A DNA stretch of 64,000 nucleotides from Gentiana macrophylla (lineage: Eukaryota; Streptophyta; Magnoliopsida; Gentianales; Gentianaceae): NCBI GenBank assembly GCA_026214975.1, contig JAOBSW010000183.1:54332-118331 (forward strand). Reading direction: 5' to 3'. Within the stretch, counting starts at the first letter, position 1. Every line of letters begins with the position of its first letter. The position numbers were made by a program, and so were the translations under genes. A model generated the notes under the pieces. The model was not told the origin of the DNA. It made no database searches and saw only the letters and a list, made by a program, of their open reading frames with translations. Shown piece after piece: positions 10,776-21,207 of the stretch.

Positions 10776-11745
10776 TACCTCTATTAACCTTTCCTAATTG
10801 AAAGTTTACTTAGTCATTTTTCCATCGAGATAGTGTTCGTAGACTGGGAGATAGGAATCACCCTTAGCTAGTCTTCAGATCTTATCTCCAGGATATATGC
10901 ACTAATTAATAGATGCTGAAGAATCGTTTATCTAAATACGGAAACCATTTGTCTTAATAGTTTATGATGTGTTCCATATACCTTTTCAGCATTTTTTTAG
11001 AGGTTTTGACTTTATCAGACAAAAGTCCGAGTCTCAGAATCGTATACAAATGTCATATTCACTTTCTTTAAGGCAACTATATTATCGATGTGGAAGTGAA
11101 TCCATTTGTTCCAACGAATCCGAAAACAGAAATTATATTCTTCGATATTCAAGGATTAAAATCCGAAATTTATTTCCTTATACAACTCCCACTATCTTAG
11201 CTGAAATTACTGCCCGTTGTCTACTCTTCATCATTAATGCCCAGCTACCTTGTTCTTACAAAAGAACTTTAGCTTCTGAGTCAAATAACTCGGTTAAGAA
11301 AGTCTCTAAGGATTCATAGGTTAGTCATCTGAAATCACTTTCCATATCCTTTACTTTCTTTGATTAATATTTCGGTTTATCCTTTAACTTATTTTGTTTA
11401 GATGACTTATACTTGTAGACATTTAAATTCCCATTCCTCGCTTTCATTAAAGGAAATGGCCGTGAACTAACAGTTCATTTGAGTAGACACTACTGAAGAA
11501 AAAATGTGGGATTTCTAGTGATATTGATACCAAATCATTCTCGTCATCTTTGAACTAATTTTAATTTGTCTCCTGTTTAACACGAGTGACAACATTTACA
11601 TACTTATCAATGTCACTTAAGTTTGTAGGCTCAAGAGGAACTTCCTCTTCCGAAAAATTAAATTGCATTCTCGATTATTGATTTTCGCGTTCTTGTTAGT
11701 TTTCCACTTTTACGAAGTCATCATCAGTCAATTTATTGTGTTTAG
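10776..11745 (-). pseudogene. Copia gag (and protease) remnant
   Basis: Near 11700-11740 the minus strand reads LTDDDFVKVEN, corresponding to KLTGNNFSKWKS at the start of the plus-strand element's gag. A Lys/Ser-rich stretch on the minus strand near 11370-11450 is at the position expected for the basic gag tail. No zinc knuckle or DSG protease box was found. Multiple stops in all frames. Confidence 0.5.
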
Positions 11746-12716
11746 TAGTTTAGATACCTTGAGATGATATGTAGTTGTAAAATAATTTATGACAGAAATA
11801 TAAATCAAATCACAAACCACAACATATAATAATTTAGGAATAATAAATGTGATGTCATGCATGCAGTTTATCCTACCATTCCAAGGATTTAATTTTACAC
11901 CTACAGTGCCGCCGTAGTGTAGGTCAAAGAGGTGACGATAAAATTGAGACAATCTCTCTCAACAATTAAACCATTAAGAATCAAACATCTTCATTTAGTA
12001 GTTGATTACCTTCCTTTTTCAGCCAAGATATTTCCAAAAATACCCTTGTGAGTGTGACCTACTGTTTCAAATTTTAAAGTACACCCCGAGTATGCCGCCT
12101 TAGGGTAGGTCAGTGACCCGACGAGTAGTCAAAATCCTATCCTTTCGGAGACCAAGCCTTGAATTTTGATAGCGGTGAAGGCCATCCGTAGTTGGCCGAA
12201 ATCAAAGCGGCATGATGCGTCACAATTCTCTCACGTTCTTGTGTCAACAGTAGAGGCCATGGGGCCGGTTGTCACCTTCCTCGCTCCCACTCGTTATTTT
12301 CAAAATTAGGTAGTCTCTTTAGGATTTTAGAATTTTCAAATAATCCAAAAAACAATAGATCATGAATATTTAATTTAATCCTCCCACTAGTTCATCGGTT
12401 CCAAATACCGTCTAACTAGTGTTACTATATCCATGATCCTCCAATTTTATGGATTAAAATTCTTTTTGTGTAGACATTACACAAATAAAATTCACACATA
12501 ATTTTATTATCCTAATTTGTCATGATAAAAGTTTTAGGATTATAGAATCTTATCACAATAATTTAAAAACAATAAATCTTGAAAAGCAATCACCAACTTA
12601 TCGGTATTAAACCCTGGCTGAGCTATAACCGAGTTCACCAAACGGTGTCGGAATTGGCTAAGCCAACCCGTCCTCTTCATTGGTTCATATACGACTGCTG
12701 GATGAATCGGACAAAG

Positions 12717-12918
12717 GCTACCCCATTGAGCCGTAACTCGCCGGATAGCTTGACCTTGCCGGACCCCCGACAATAACGTCGTACGTGTGCGGGTTCTAGG
12801 TTGAAAGTTGGGATAAGGTAGCCCCATTGAGCCTCAGCTCAACGGATAGCTTGACCTTGCCGGACCCCCGTGGCTAACCCCGTACTTTGATGGACAAGTC
12901 GAGTCGTGCCGAAGCCCT
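12717..12918. repeat. 101-bp tandem duplication in the leader
   Basis: The block beginning CCCCATTGAGCC and continuing to GATAGCTTGACCTTGCCGG starts near 12721 and again 101 bp later near 12822, with a few mismatches. The related plus-strand leader appears to have one copy (around 37760-37830, reverse complement). Confidence 0.7.
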
Positions 12919-13550
12919 GTTGACCGCCCGAACCAATTTTCGAACGTTTTGCTCAGTTGGTGTCCAATTTTTCCGGATTTTCCAATTTTTCAATTATTAA
13001 AATTCTTTTATGTAGTCACTACATAACTAAAATCCACGAATGATTTTTAGATCCCAAAATTAAATTTACCGAGTATATTTTATTTTATAATGTGAATTTT
13101 ATATCCTGATAAAATTCCGTTCATTTTAATTAATTTAATTAATTACCTAAATTAATCTAAATTAAATACGTCTCATACATGCCAAATTAATATCACGAAT
13201 AATGATCTACATGTATGCATATGCTAGGAGTGGAATTCATGAAGATGATGCATGTCATGGAATGGTTATCTCACATAAATTATCAAGCGTGAAAATAAAT
13301 GCGTAAAAGTAAACCACTGAGATGGACCGTTGGTACCCCCGTATCTAATCTATTTACACTAGGAAAAGGAATAATAAATAAATCATAAGTATTTATCTTC
13401 GTTGCAGCATCTTGATCTTGGATAATAGATAAGGTTTTGATGCATTTTCTTTTTCTTCCTTCTCCACACGTACTTCAGCCGTCCCTTTTCTTTTCCATTG
13501 GAGGTTTTTTTGGCAACTGCGTTGATGTCATGATGACATCAGCAACCAAA

Positions 13551-13602
13551 ATCAGCAACAGCAGCAACATTCGGCAACAACAACAGCAACAGCAACAGCG
13601 CA
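13551..13602. repeat. CAG/CAA-rich microsatellite
   Basis: An imperfect run of CAGCAA, CAACAA and CAACAG triplets in the leader. On the plus strand it would read as poly-Gln inside a short open frame, but it lies in an antisense, non-coding leader. Confidence 0.8.
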
Positions 13603-13843
13603 ATAAAAAAAAAAGATGCTTTTCCCTTCCTTTTTTTCAGCAAAAAAAATTATACAACAAATTGTCTCCTACACCCAGAAAAACGGGTTTACAATAGATA
13701 TAACGGTAAATAGGTACCAACCCCAATCCATCTCGTCAACCAATTCATTCAATCGCATATAAAAAGTAAAAGATGCAATTTTATTCTATTCCACTCCTTA
13801 TTAATTAATTATGCAATCATGATCGCAAAATCGCTTTAACCTC

Positions 13844-13854
13844 GCTCTGCACCA
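13844..13854 (-). other. Primer binding site of the inner copia element
   Basis: The minus strand reads TGGTGCAGAGC two bases after the LTR end. It resembles the initiator-Met site (TGGTATCAGAGC) with one base lost and one changed. Confidence 0.6.
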
Positions 13855-13856
13855 CA

Positions 13857-15681
13857 TGCTGGATATACAGAAATCTGAATCCGGATCTGATCCATAATTG
13901 GATCATCAGATCTGATTCATAGCACTGATCGAGATACTCGATTCTGCACAACGGAAGTTACAAATAAATTCGCATGCGATAATACCACGATTCGATTCAC
14001 ATAAATAATTAATAAGACTATAAGAAAGTTGAAGATTACCTTATTTAAGAGGAATAGTAAATCGACAGATTGAGAAGCCACAATCTTCCAGATTGTATCT
14101 TTTAGCGATGACTGGTGGATGTCGATCTTTTCTGTATAACCTCCAAGAAAAACCTTAGGTTTTTCTCTTCTTAATGACTACGGCAAGAAACTAATTTTTC
14201 TTCCTTTTTATTTGTATTGTGGCGCATTTGATGATTTTTTTTTTGTGTTGGGATGAACTATCTTTATATAGGAAAATAACTAGTCAAGAGAGAGTTATCA
14301 TTTTCACACCACAATTACCTATTCCCATAAGGAAAAGATATTTGCCAAAATATAAGAGATAATTCCCAAAAAAATCAATCTCTTTATCTCTTTTCCATTA
14401 ATTATCCAACAAATAGATAATTAATTAATTACACATGTGACAAAATCTAGAAAAATTTCTTTTCCTAATTTATCACAATGTGTGGCGCCAATATCATCAT
14501 TAAAATAATAGAAAATGTCTTTTCTATTTTACATATCATTTACCAAATAAATAATATTGCATATTCCTTAAATAGACCAACTATTTAATTTATTCTTGAG
14601 GTTCCATAAAACGAGAAAACACTCGCATGTTAGGAGCCAACCCGGGGACCATGGACCTATAACCAGTAGCTACAATAAATTGAATAAAATATTCATCGAA
14701 CAGAATATTTCTACTCAACTTATTAATTCCGGAATTACGCCACCATAAATCCGAAACTGAACTCTATCGATCATAGATATAACTTATTCTCAAAACGTCG
14801 AGTCGAGTCGATATGTGTCCATTGATATAATCATTACATACAGACTAACCCTTCATAGACTATCCGTAATGAAGCAAGATTATTTCCGTAAACCTTCTTC
14901 AATACATCTTATCCTTATTTACCATTAACCCACTAGTGACCAATTAGTTTATAACCAATATGACCTCCGCAGATCGATCAGTTTCTAGGATCAACAAATA
15001 AGGGGATTGTCTTTCTACTTCCCACAGGAAGGAATGGATTCAATATCTGTGAGACACACACTTCTCACTCATTCCAGAATAGTGCCAACGTGAATGTGAT
15101 TCGGACAGCACCTCCTAGCCATCCTTAACGAACACATCAACCCCTATCTTGAAACCAGTAGGAGTATGCAATCACTTCAGGATTAAGGTTAATCTATATA
15201 TGATCATCTTGTGATTTAATAAGATTTATCAATCACATAATTATATGAGAAACTCAGAATAAATCGGCCCAGTCCTATATAACTACATCATATATAAATG
15301 CCCTACTTAGACAACCAATGTCGACGGTCCGGATAAGACGGTCACACCATAAAGTGTTTTGGGTGCATTAATGGTGGTTTAATCAATAGACCCCATACTT
15401 TGATTAACTTCACTATGGACTAACATTTCAAGTGTATCACCATAAACTTAATCCTCATGTGTGACACACACTAAGTTATATGGCTACATATGATACGACT
15501 AGGGGTTTTCAGCAGTGTATTACTTATAAGAACGAAGTAAATAATAAGATGAGAATAAATCTGTCATTTATTAATTATAAAAACAATTACATAAATTGTG
15601 TTTTGGGCGCTACTTCCAACAATCTCCCACTTGCCCGTAAGGACAAGAAACAATTGTCTTTCGCGCACACTATATCTAACA
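13857..15681 (-). repeat. 5' LTR of the inner copia element
   Basis: On the minus strand it begins TGTTAGATATAGTG and ends CTGTATATCCAGCA. It pairs with 6633-8461. It contains a PPT-like tract with following TGTTGGAAGTAGCGCCC about 60 bp inside the start (near 15610-15640). A TATA box is at 14263-14270. It adjoins the CCCTC duplication. Confidence 0.9.
14263..14270 (-). promoter_or_regulatory. TATA box, inner copia 5' LTR
   Basis: TATATAAA on the minus strand, at the same LTR position as 7052-7059. This would be the promoter driving the element's genomic RNA. Confidence 0.6.
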
Positions 15682-15686
15682 CCCTC
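15682..15686. repeat. Target site duplication CCCTC, right copy
   Basis: Matches 6628-6632 exactly. Outer LTR sequence resumes after it. Confidence 0.9.
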
Positions 15687-15915
15687 AGTCTTCAACCAAC
15701 AGCACGTTCTTAGTTGGTCTACTGACCTAGACACTCTACTGACCTAAGCAGGTCTGCTGATAAAGTCAGCTGACCATTTTACAGTGCTTGTTTGATCAAA
15801 CTTATATAAAGATCAAACTCTAATAAGCCTATACATTAGATCTAGATATCCTTTTGCCTTTGCACTATAACAGCTAGTCTGGCACTCATCATCAAAACTT
15901 AAAATATGTCCAACA
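15687..15915 (-). repeat. Outer copia LTR, 5' part
   Basis: The minus strand starts TGTTGGACATATTTTAAG, followed by TTTTGATGATGAG, and runs to the CCCTC insertion point. It contains the CTGCTGA/GTCAGTAGAC-type short motifs also seen near 5260-5310 in the other piece, which supports both being one LTR. Satellite begins at the next base. Confidence 0.75.
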
Positions 15916-18306
15916 TATACAAAAAGTTGAAAACCCCCGTTTTGATTAAACTACTACAATTATATACAAAAAGTTGTAAACCCCCATTTTGAGTAAACTC
16001 TAATACAATTATATATAAAAAGTTGTAAAGGCCTGTTTTGAATCAACTCTACTATACAATTGTATTCAAAAAGTCTTAAACCGCCGTTTTGAGTAAAGTC
16101 TACTACAATTGTATACAAAAAGTTGAAAACCCATATTTTGAGTAACTCAATAATAATTTTATCTACATAAAGTTGTAAACCCATGTTTTGAGTAAACTCT
16201 ACTATACAATTATATACAAGAGGTTGTAAACCCCCGTTTTGAGTAAACTCGACTACAATTATATACAAAAAGTTGTAAACCCCCGTTTTGAAGAAACTCT
16301 ACTTATATTCAAAAAGTTGTGAACCCCCGTTTGAGTAAACTCTACTATAATTATAAACGAAAAGTTGTAAATCCCCGTTTTGAGTAAACTCTACTGTACT
16401 TTTATATTTAAAAAGTTGTAAACCCCCGTTTTGAGTAAACTCTACAATACAATTATAAACAAAAAGTTGAAAACCCCCCATTTTGAGTAAACTCTACTAT
16501 AATTTTATATACAAAACGTTGTAAACCCCCGTTTTGAGTAAACTCTACTACAATTATATACAAAAAGTTGTAAACCCCCGGTTTGAGTAACCTCTACTAT
16601 AATTTTATATACAAAAAGTTGTAAACCCCCATTTTGAATAAACTCTACTATACAATTATATACAAAAAGTTATAAACCCCCGTTTTGAGTAAACTCTACA
16701 GTACAATTATATACAAATGTTGTAAACCCCCGTTTTGAGTAAAATCTACTATACAATTACATACAAAAGGTTGTAAACCCCCATTTTGAGTAAACTTTAC
16801 TACAATTATATACAAAATGTTGTAAACACCCGTTTTGAGTAAACTCTACTAAAATTAAAAACAAAAAGTTGAAAACCCCCGTTTTGAGTTAACACTATTA
16901 TAATTTCATATACAAAAAGTTGTAAACCCCCGTTTTGAGTAAACTCTACTATACAAATATATAAAAATGTTGTAAAACCCCGTTTTGAGTAAATTCTAAT
17001 ACAATTATATACAAAAAGTTGTAAACCCCCGTTTTGAGTAAACTCTACAAAAATTATATACAAAAAGTTGTAAACAACTGTTTTGAGTAAACTTACGATA
17101 CAATTATATACAAAATGTTGTAAACCCCCGTTTCGAGTAAATTCTACAACAATTATGTACAAAAAGTTCTAAACCCCCGTTTTCAGTAAACTCTACTATA
17201 CCATTATATACAAAATGTTGTAAACCTCCGTTTTGAGTAAACTCTACTACAATTATATACAAAAAGTTGTAAACCCCCATTTTGAGTTAAATCTACAATA
17301 CAATTATATAAAAAAAGTCGTAAACCGCCATTTTGAGTAAACTCTACTATAATTATATACAAAACGTTGTAAACCCCCTTTTTTTGAAAGATGTAAACCC
17401 CTATTTTGAGTAAACTCTATTATAATTTTATATACAAAAAGTTGTGAACCCCTGTTTTGAGTAAACTCAACTATACGACTATATGCAAGAAGTGGTAAAC
17501 CCCCGTTTTGAGTAAACTCGACTACAATTATATACAAAAAGTTGTAAACCCCCTTTTTATGTAAACTCTAATAAATTATATACAAAAAGTTGTACACACC
17601 CGTTTTGAGTAAACTCTACTAAATTTATATACAAAAAGTTGTAAACCTCCGTTTTGAGTAAACACTACTATAATTTTATATACAAAAAGTTGTTAACCCC
17701 TGTTTTGAATAAACTCTACTATACAATTATATAAAAAAGTTGTAAACCCTCGTTTTCAGTAAACTCTAATACAATGATATACAAAAAGGTGTAAACCCCC
17801 GTTTTCAGTAAACTCTACTAAAATTATGTATAAAAAGTAGTAAACCCCGAGTTAACTTTACGATTCAATTATATACAAAAAGTTGAAAACCCCCGTTTCG
17901 AGTAAATTCTACAACAATTATATACAAAAAGATCTAAACCCCTGTTTTGAGTAAACTCTACTATATCATTATATACAAAAAGTTGTAAACCCTTGTTTTG
18001 AGTCAAATCTACTATACAATTATATACAAAAAGTAGTAAGCCGCCGTTTTGAGTAAACTCTACTACAATTATATACAAAACGTTGAAACCCCTATTTTGA
18101 GTAACTCTACTATAATTTTATATACAAAAAGTTGTAAACCCCCATTTTGAGTAAACTCTACTATAAGATTGTATACAAGAAGTGGTAAACCCGCGTTTTG
18201 AGTAAACTCGACTACAATTATATACAACAAGTTGTAAACCCCCGTTTTTAGTATAAAAAAAACTCTACTATACAATTATATACAAAAATTTGAAAACTCC
18301 CGTTCA
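15916..18306. repeat. 49-51 bp satellite array, block 1
   Basis: About 48 monomers. Each has core GTTGTAAACCCCCGTTTTGA, then a GTAAACTC arm, then a variable AT-rich arm ending TATATACAAAAA. Three length types recur: a CTACAATTATATAC arm (49 bp), a CTATACAATTATATAC arm (51 bp) and a CTATAATTTTATATAC arm (51 bp). Point changes and small indels are frequent. The left edge is the end of the outer copia LTR and the right edge is the start of the 2.9-kb LTR element. Confidence 0.95.
18302..18306. repeat. Probable target duplication (imperfect), left copy
   Basis: GTTCA before the LTR versus GTTTG after it at 21208-21212: three of five match. The satellite core offers GTTTTG here, so mutation after insertion explains the difference. 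Confidence 0.5.
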
Positions 18307-18483
18307 TGATGTGGCCCAGATAATACCCGATTCAATAGGAAGATTGAGTCTTTTATTGAGTCTTTTAATTAGTCTTTTATTATCCCACATTGGTTAATTG
18401 TCTTTTATATTTATTATTATTTTTAATTATTGTTATTTTGTCCCACATTGCTAAAATGGCAATTGGACTTGGAGTCTGTAGCC

Positions 18484-18490
18484 TATATAA
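18484..18490 (+). promoter_or_regulatory. TATA box, 5' LTR of the 2.9-kb element
   Basis: TATATAA preceded by GTAGCC. Conserved at 20859-20865 in the 3' LTR. Confidence 0.55.
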
Positions 18491-18732
18491 GCCATTTCCT
18501 TGTATTTGAATAGGTAGCTTATTATTCAATCAAAAAACTATTTTGGTTGAAATTCAGAGATTGAATTTTTATCATAAGAAACTTTTAGAGATTGGGTTTC
18601 ATTCAAGAAGTTTTAAGAGATTGGACTTCTTTCGATTATCCTGAGACGGGGTAATTGGTTGGTGTTCCTGAGATGGGATCACCGTAGTAAATATTCTGAG
18701 ATGGAGTATTTACATATCCTTTTGTTATTTTT

Positions 18733-18733
18733 G

Positions 18734-18769
<36 letters not shown>
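18733..18769. repeat. (AT)n microsatellite in the 5' LTR
   Basis: An uninterrupted AT run of roughly 18 dinucleotides. The 3' LTR has only about six at 21111-21122. The difference arose after insertion. Confidence 0.9.
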
Positions 18770-18773
<4 letters not shown>

Positions 18774-18856
18774 AAAGCCATAAAAATATACTTTTCAAAG
18801 TTGAATCGTTTGATGTGCTTTAATCAACGATCCTATGAGATTCAGTTTATATCAAG

Positions 18857-18867
18857 TGGTATCAGAG
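18857..18867 (+). other. Primer binding site of the 2.9-kb element
   Basis: TGGTATCAGAG two bases after the LTR end. Matches the initiator-Met tRNA 3' end. Confidence 0.85.
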
Positions 18868-19823
18868 ATTCGGTTTATATCCTAACTGCAGCCTTATATT
18901 CGTCACTTGCTGCTGCATTCGATCCTTTCTTGATCATCATCAAGAAGCCCTAATTTGGCCGACCGTTATGACAAGGTAATCAAAGCATCCGAAATAGCTG
19001 CGTATTTTATGAATCTTTATGAATTTTGTTCTACTCGTTTGCTACAATCAGATCATATTGAAAATTTCTCAAAATTTACCAGTAGATAGAACTTTGTATT
19101 GGCTGTCTTTTGTCTCTTTGGCACTTTTGCAAATTCGGATTTTATCTTGATCAAATTCGGATCGGAATATTCTGCTCGATTTTCTGGAACAGCTTGTAGT
19201 CGACTTTGTTTTTAGGGAGTTGTGGTGGTCGGAATTGAATGAAATTTTGTGAACACATAGGAAATTCATTGTTCTACAACTTTGATTCTTTGAGTTTTTT
19301 TCAGAGTCCCGACGGTTTTGCAAAATAGTCACCGTCACCTAGTTGACTGTTTCTGTCAAAACCCAGAACCCAAGAGTGATCTGTTTACGAATTCAATTTG
19401 AGTGGGTTATACCTGTCCGAAAATTCTCAAACTTAACAGTCTGAACCACAATTTCGTTCTCTACAAGTTTTGTTCTTTGTGTTTTTCCGAATTCCATACC
19501 GTTTGGTTGTGACAAGTGCCGTTCGTAAAGCTGCTGCATTTAAAGCTGCCGTTTGGCGATTAAAGCTGCTGCGTTTATTGGAAGAAATCTGCTGCGTTCT
19601 TGAGCACCAAGAACACTAATTGCAGCCGCACTCAAAAGCTCCTTACATCATCGAATTTTACTGCTATTTTCGCAACCCTAGCTGTTCTTAAAATCCAAGA
19701 AACCCTTGTGCAGATCGTGTAAAGTCCTAGCATCATAAAAAAGTTGCATTTTTAGTCCTGAAATTCTGTTCTTGCGAGGAATCATCTGCTGCGTTCTTGG
19801 AAGATTATTTGCAAGTTGCTGCA
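18868..19823 (+). other. Leader of the 2.9-kb element
   Basis: About 0.95 kb with no long plus-strand frame. GCTGC/GCTGCGTT motifs recur between 19530 and 19800. A short minus-strand frame at 19069-19338 has no supporting features. Packaging signals presumably reside here; none identified. Confidence 0.5.
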
Positions 19824-20648
19824 ATGGATAAACTACGTGCAACTTTCGACAACATCCATACAGACTTCGAGCGACATCGAGTTGAATCCGATCAAAGACA
19901 TGCTAAAATTATGTCTGCCCTAGATGCATTACGTGACAACCTCGATCCACGACGCAAATTAGAACGTATTGCGCAACGGGAATTAGAGGCAGAACAACGG
20001 AAATTAGACCGTGCAGAACGTTGGAGGAAATTAGACGCAAAGTGGAAGGCGGACGATGAACTTTTCTTTATCACGCATGATGTAACACGTGAAGAAGCTA
20101 TGGCTGGCAAACTGCCCAAATTCTCTCCTTCACATGCTAAACCGAATAAACAGGTTATTCCCAACCCCCCTACGGCTGTGTTACACGAGGAGTTTGACAT
20201 TCTTATTGTTGATTCAGCCATGGAAGAGTTCATTGAAGTTCCTAATGCACTTACTAATGATGTTGTTCCAGTTGCTACTATTGATTCTCCTTTACCGGTA
20301 CCCGACCATTCTGACGAGATTTCCGACATCAATGTGGATATTGGTGTTGATCCGATCACTATGCCTGTGGACTTACTTGCTGAATCGATTGTGGTCCATC
20401 CGGGGACCGAACCGGTGCAATCCGATGGTTCAAAGGTGCACTCGGTAATTTTAGTTTCTGATTTGAAGGCGTTACAAGCGCCACATGTATATGTGGATCC
20501 ATATTTACAGCATTGCCGCCCTTTGGATTTTGTTGTCACTGGTTTCTCCACTCACGCCATTCCATGCTTTTGCGATGTTGTGATTCTGAGTTTCTCCGTG
20601 GTTGAGTGGACGTATGGAAGCATGATATTCGTGTTCGATCCGGGTTGA
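19824..20648 (+). CDS. Single ORF of the non-autonomous LTR element, unknown function
   Basis: 274 codons, open throughout from ATG 19824 (MDKLRATFDNIHTDFERHRV); a TTG nine codons upstream is in frame but a less likely start. Residues 1 to about 85 are highly charged and heptad-like (QRHAKIMSALDALRDNL, then KLERIAQRELEAEQRKLDRA), suggesting a coiled coil. The middle (about 110-210) is acidic and Pro/Val-rich. The last 40 residues are hydrophobic with CFCDVVILSFSVVEWTYG, possibly membrane-associated. There is no zinc knuckle, capsid block, DSG or YxDD motif that I can recognise. It could be a gag-like or extra ORF kept from a gypsy parent. It ends 33 bp before the 3' LTR by a stop that another frame (VDPRTNPFEEGGND) passes. 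Confidence 0.6.
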   Translation: MDKLRATFDNIHTDFERHRVESDQRHAKIMSALDALRDNLDPRRKLERIAQRELEAEQRKLDRAERWRKLDAKWKADDELFFITHDVTREEAMAGKLPKFSPSHAKPNKQVIPNPPTAVLHEEFDILIVDSAMEEFIEVPNALTNDVVPVATIDSPLPVPDHSDEISDINVDIGVDPITMPVDLLAESIVVHPGTEPVQSDGSKVHSVILVSDLKALQAPHVYVDPYLQHCRPLDFVVTGFSTHAIPCFCDVVILSFSVVEWTYGSMIFVFDPG

Positions 20649-20667
20649 TCCGAGGACGAATCCTTTT

Positions 20668-20681
20668 GAAGAGGGAGGGAA
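20668..20681 (+). other. Polypurine tract of the 2.9-kb element
   Basis: GAAGAGGGAGGGAA directly before the 3' LTR. Pure purine; the plus-strand primer site. Confidence 0.9.
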
Positions 20682-21207
20682 TGATGTGGCCCAGATAATA
20701 CCAGATTCAAAAGAAAGATTGAGTCTTTTATTGAGTCTTTTAATTAGTCTTTTATTATCCCACATTGGTTAATTGTCTTTTACATTTATTATTATTTTTA
20801 ATTATTGTTATTTTGTCCCACATTGCTAAAATAGCAATTGGACTTGGAGTCTGTAGCCTATATAAGGCATTTCCTTGTATTTGAATAGGTAGCTTATTAT
20901 TGAATCAAAAAACTATTTTGGTTGTAATTCAGAGATTGAATTTTCATCATAAGAAACTTTCAGAGATTGGGTTTCTTTCAAGAAGTTTTAAGAGATTGGA
21001 CTTCTTTCGATTATCCTGAGACGGGGTAATTGGTTGGTGTTCCTGAGATGGGATCACCGTAGTAAATATTCTGAGAAGGAGTATTTACATATCCTTTTGT
21101 TATTATCGTTATATATATATATTCAAAAAGCCATAAAAATATACTTTTCAAAGCTGAATCGTTTGATGTGCTTTAATCAACGATCCTACGAGATTCGGTT
21201 TATATCA
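20682..21207 (+). repeat. 3' LTR of the 2.9-kb element
   Basis: 526 bp, same ends as the 5' LTR. A TATA box is at 20859-20865. Satellite resumes at 21208. Confidence 0.9.

Larger units (their letters stand above)
11746..13843 (-). other. Long leader of the inner copia element
   Basis: About 2.1 kb with no supported gene. It is homologous by eye to the leader of the plus-strand element (36405-38479). Shared blocks include the GTGCCGCC/GTAGGTCAAAGAGG region (about 11880-11930) and the region around TTGTGTCAACAG and GCTCCCACTCG (about 12040-12300). It contains a 101-bp tandem duplication and a CAA/CAG-rich microsatellite. Confidence 0.7.
6633..15681 (-). mobile_element. Inner copia element, complete ends, coding region nearly destroyed
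   Basis: A 9.05-kb insertion inside the outer copia LTR. LTRs of about 1.83 kb lie at 6633-8461 (3') and 13857-15681 (5'), with a PBS, a long leader, remnants of gag, integrase, RT and RNase H, and PPT-like tracts. A perfect CCCTC duplication flanks it. The two LTRs differ by about 2-5 % in blocks compared by eye. The coding region has no long open frame and the RT catalytic box could not be found. It is related to the plus-strand element at 34601-44250 in LTR, leader and pol. Confidence 0.9.
4598..15915 (-). mobile_element. Outer Ty1/copia element (SIRE-like LTR), split and truncated
   Basis: What remains on the minus strand is a 5' LTR (15915 down to 15687, and 6632 down to 5178), a PBS (5161-5172) and a gag fragment (5069 down to 4598). 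The rest is replaced by gypsy sequence. The LTR starts TGTTGGACATATTTTAAG and ends CAACGGACCA. An unrelated copia element with a CCCTC target duplication interrupts it at 6633-15681. Its right end abuts satellite sequence (TATACAAAAAG), so it was inserted into the satellite array. The SIRE-like label is inferred from the LTR start, which resembles that group. Confidence 0.75.
18307..18854 (+). repeat. 5' LTR of the 2.9-kb element
   Basis: 548 bp. It differs from the 3' LTR by a few per cent by eye plus a longer AT microsatellite. A TATA box is at 18484-18490. Confidence 0.9.
18307..21207 (+). mobile_element. Non-autonomous 2.9-kb LTR retrotransposon with one ORF
   Basis: LTRs at 18307-18854 and 20682-21207 start TGATGTGGCCC and end TTTATATCA. 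A PBS matching initiator-Met tRNA follows the first LTR and a purine tract precedes the second. There is no protease, RT, RNase H or integrase. The interior has a leader of about 0.95 kb and one open frame of 274 codons. The bases just before the PPT read, in a frame offset from that ORF, VDPRTNPFEEGGND, a tail style common at the end of gypsy polyproteins, so the helper was probably a Ty3/gypsy element. It is inserted in the satellite array. Confidence 0.85.

Noticed and set aside
13437..13697. Plus-strand open frame with a poly-Gln run, possibly a small gene.
   Set aside because: It lies antisense in the leader of the inner copia element and its Gln run is the CAG/CAA microsatellite. No homology or conserved frame in the related leader.
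19892..20551. A 219-codon minus-strand frame overlapping the ORF of the 2.9-kb element.
   Set aside because: It is antisense to the element's transcription, rich in Ser and Cys as expected of a reverse-complement shadow, and lacks any domain.
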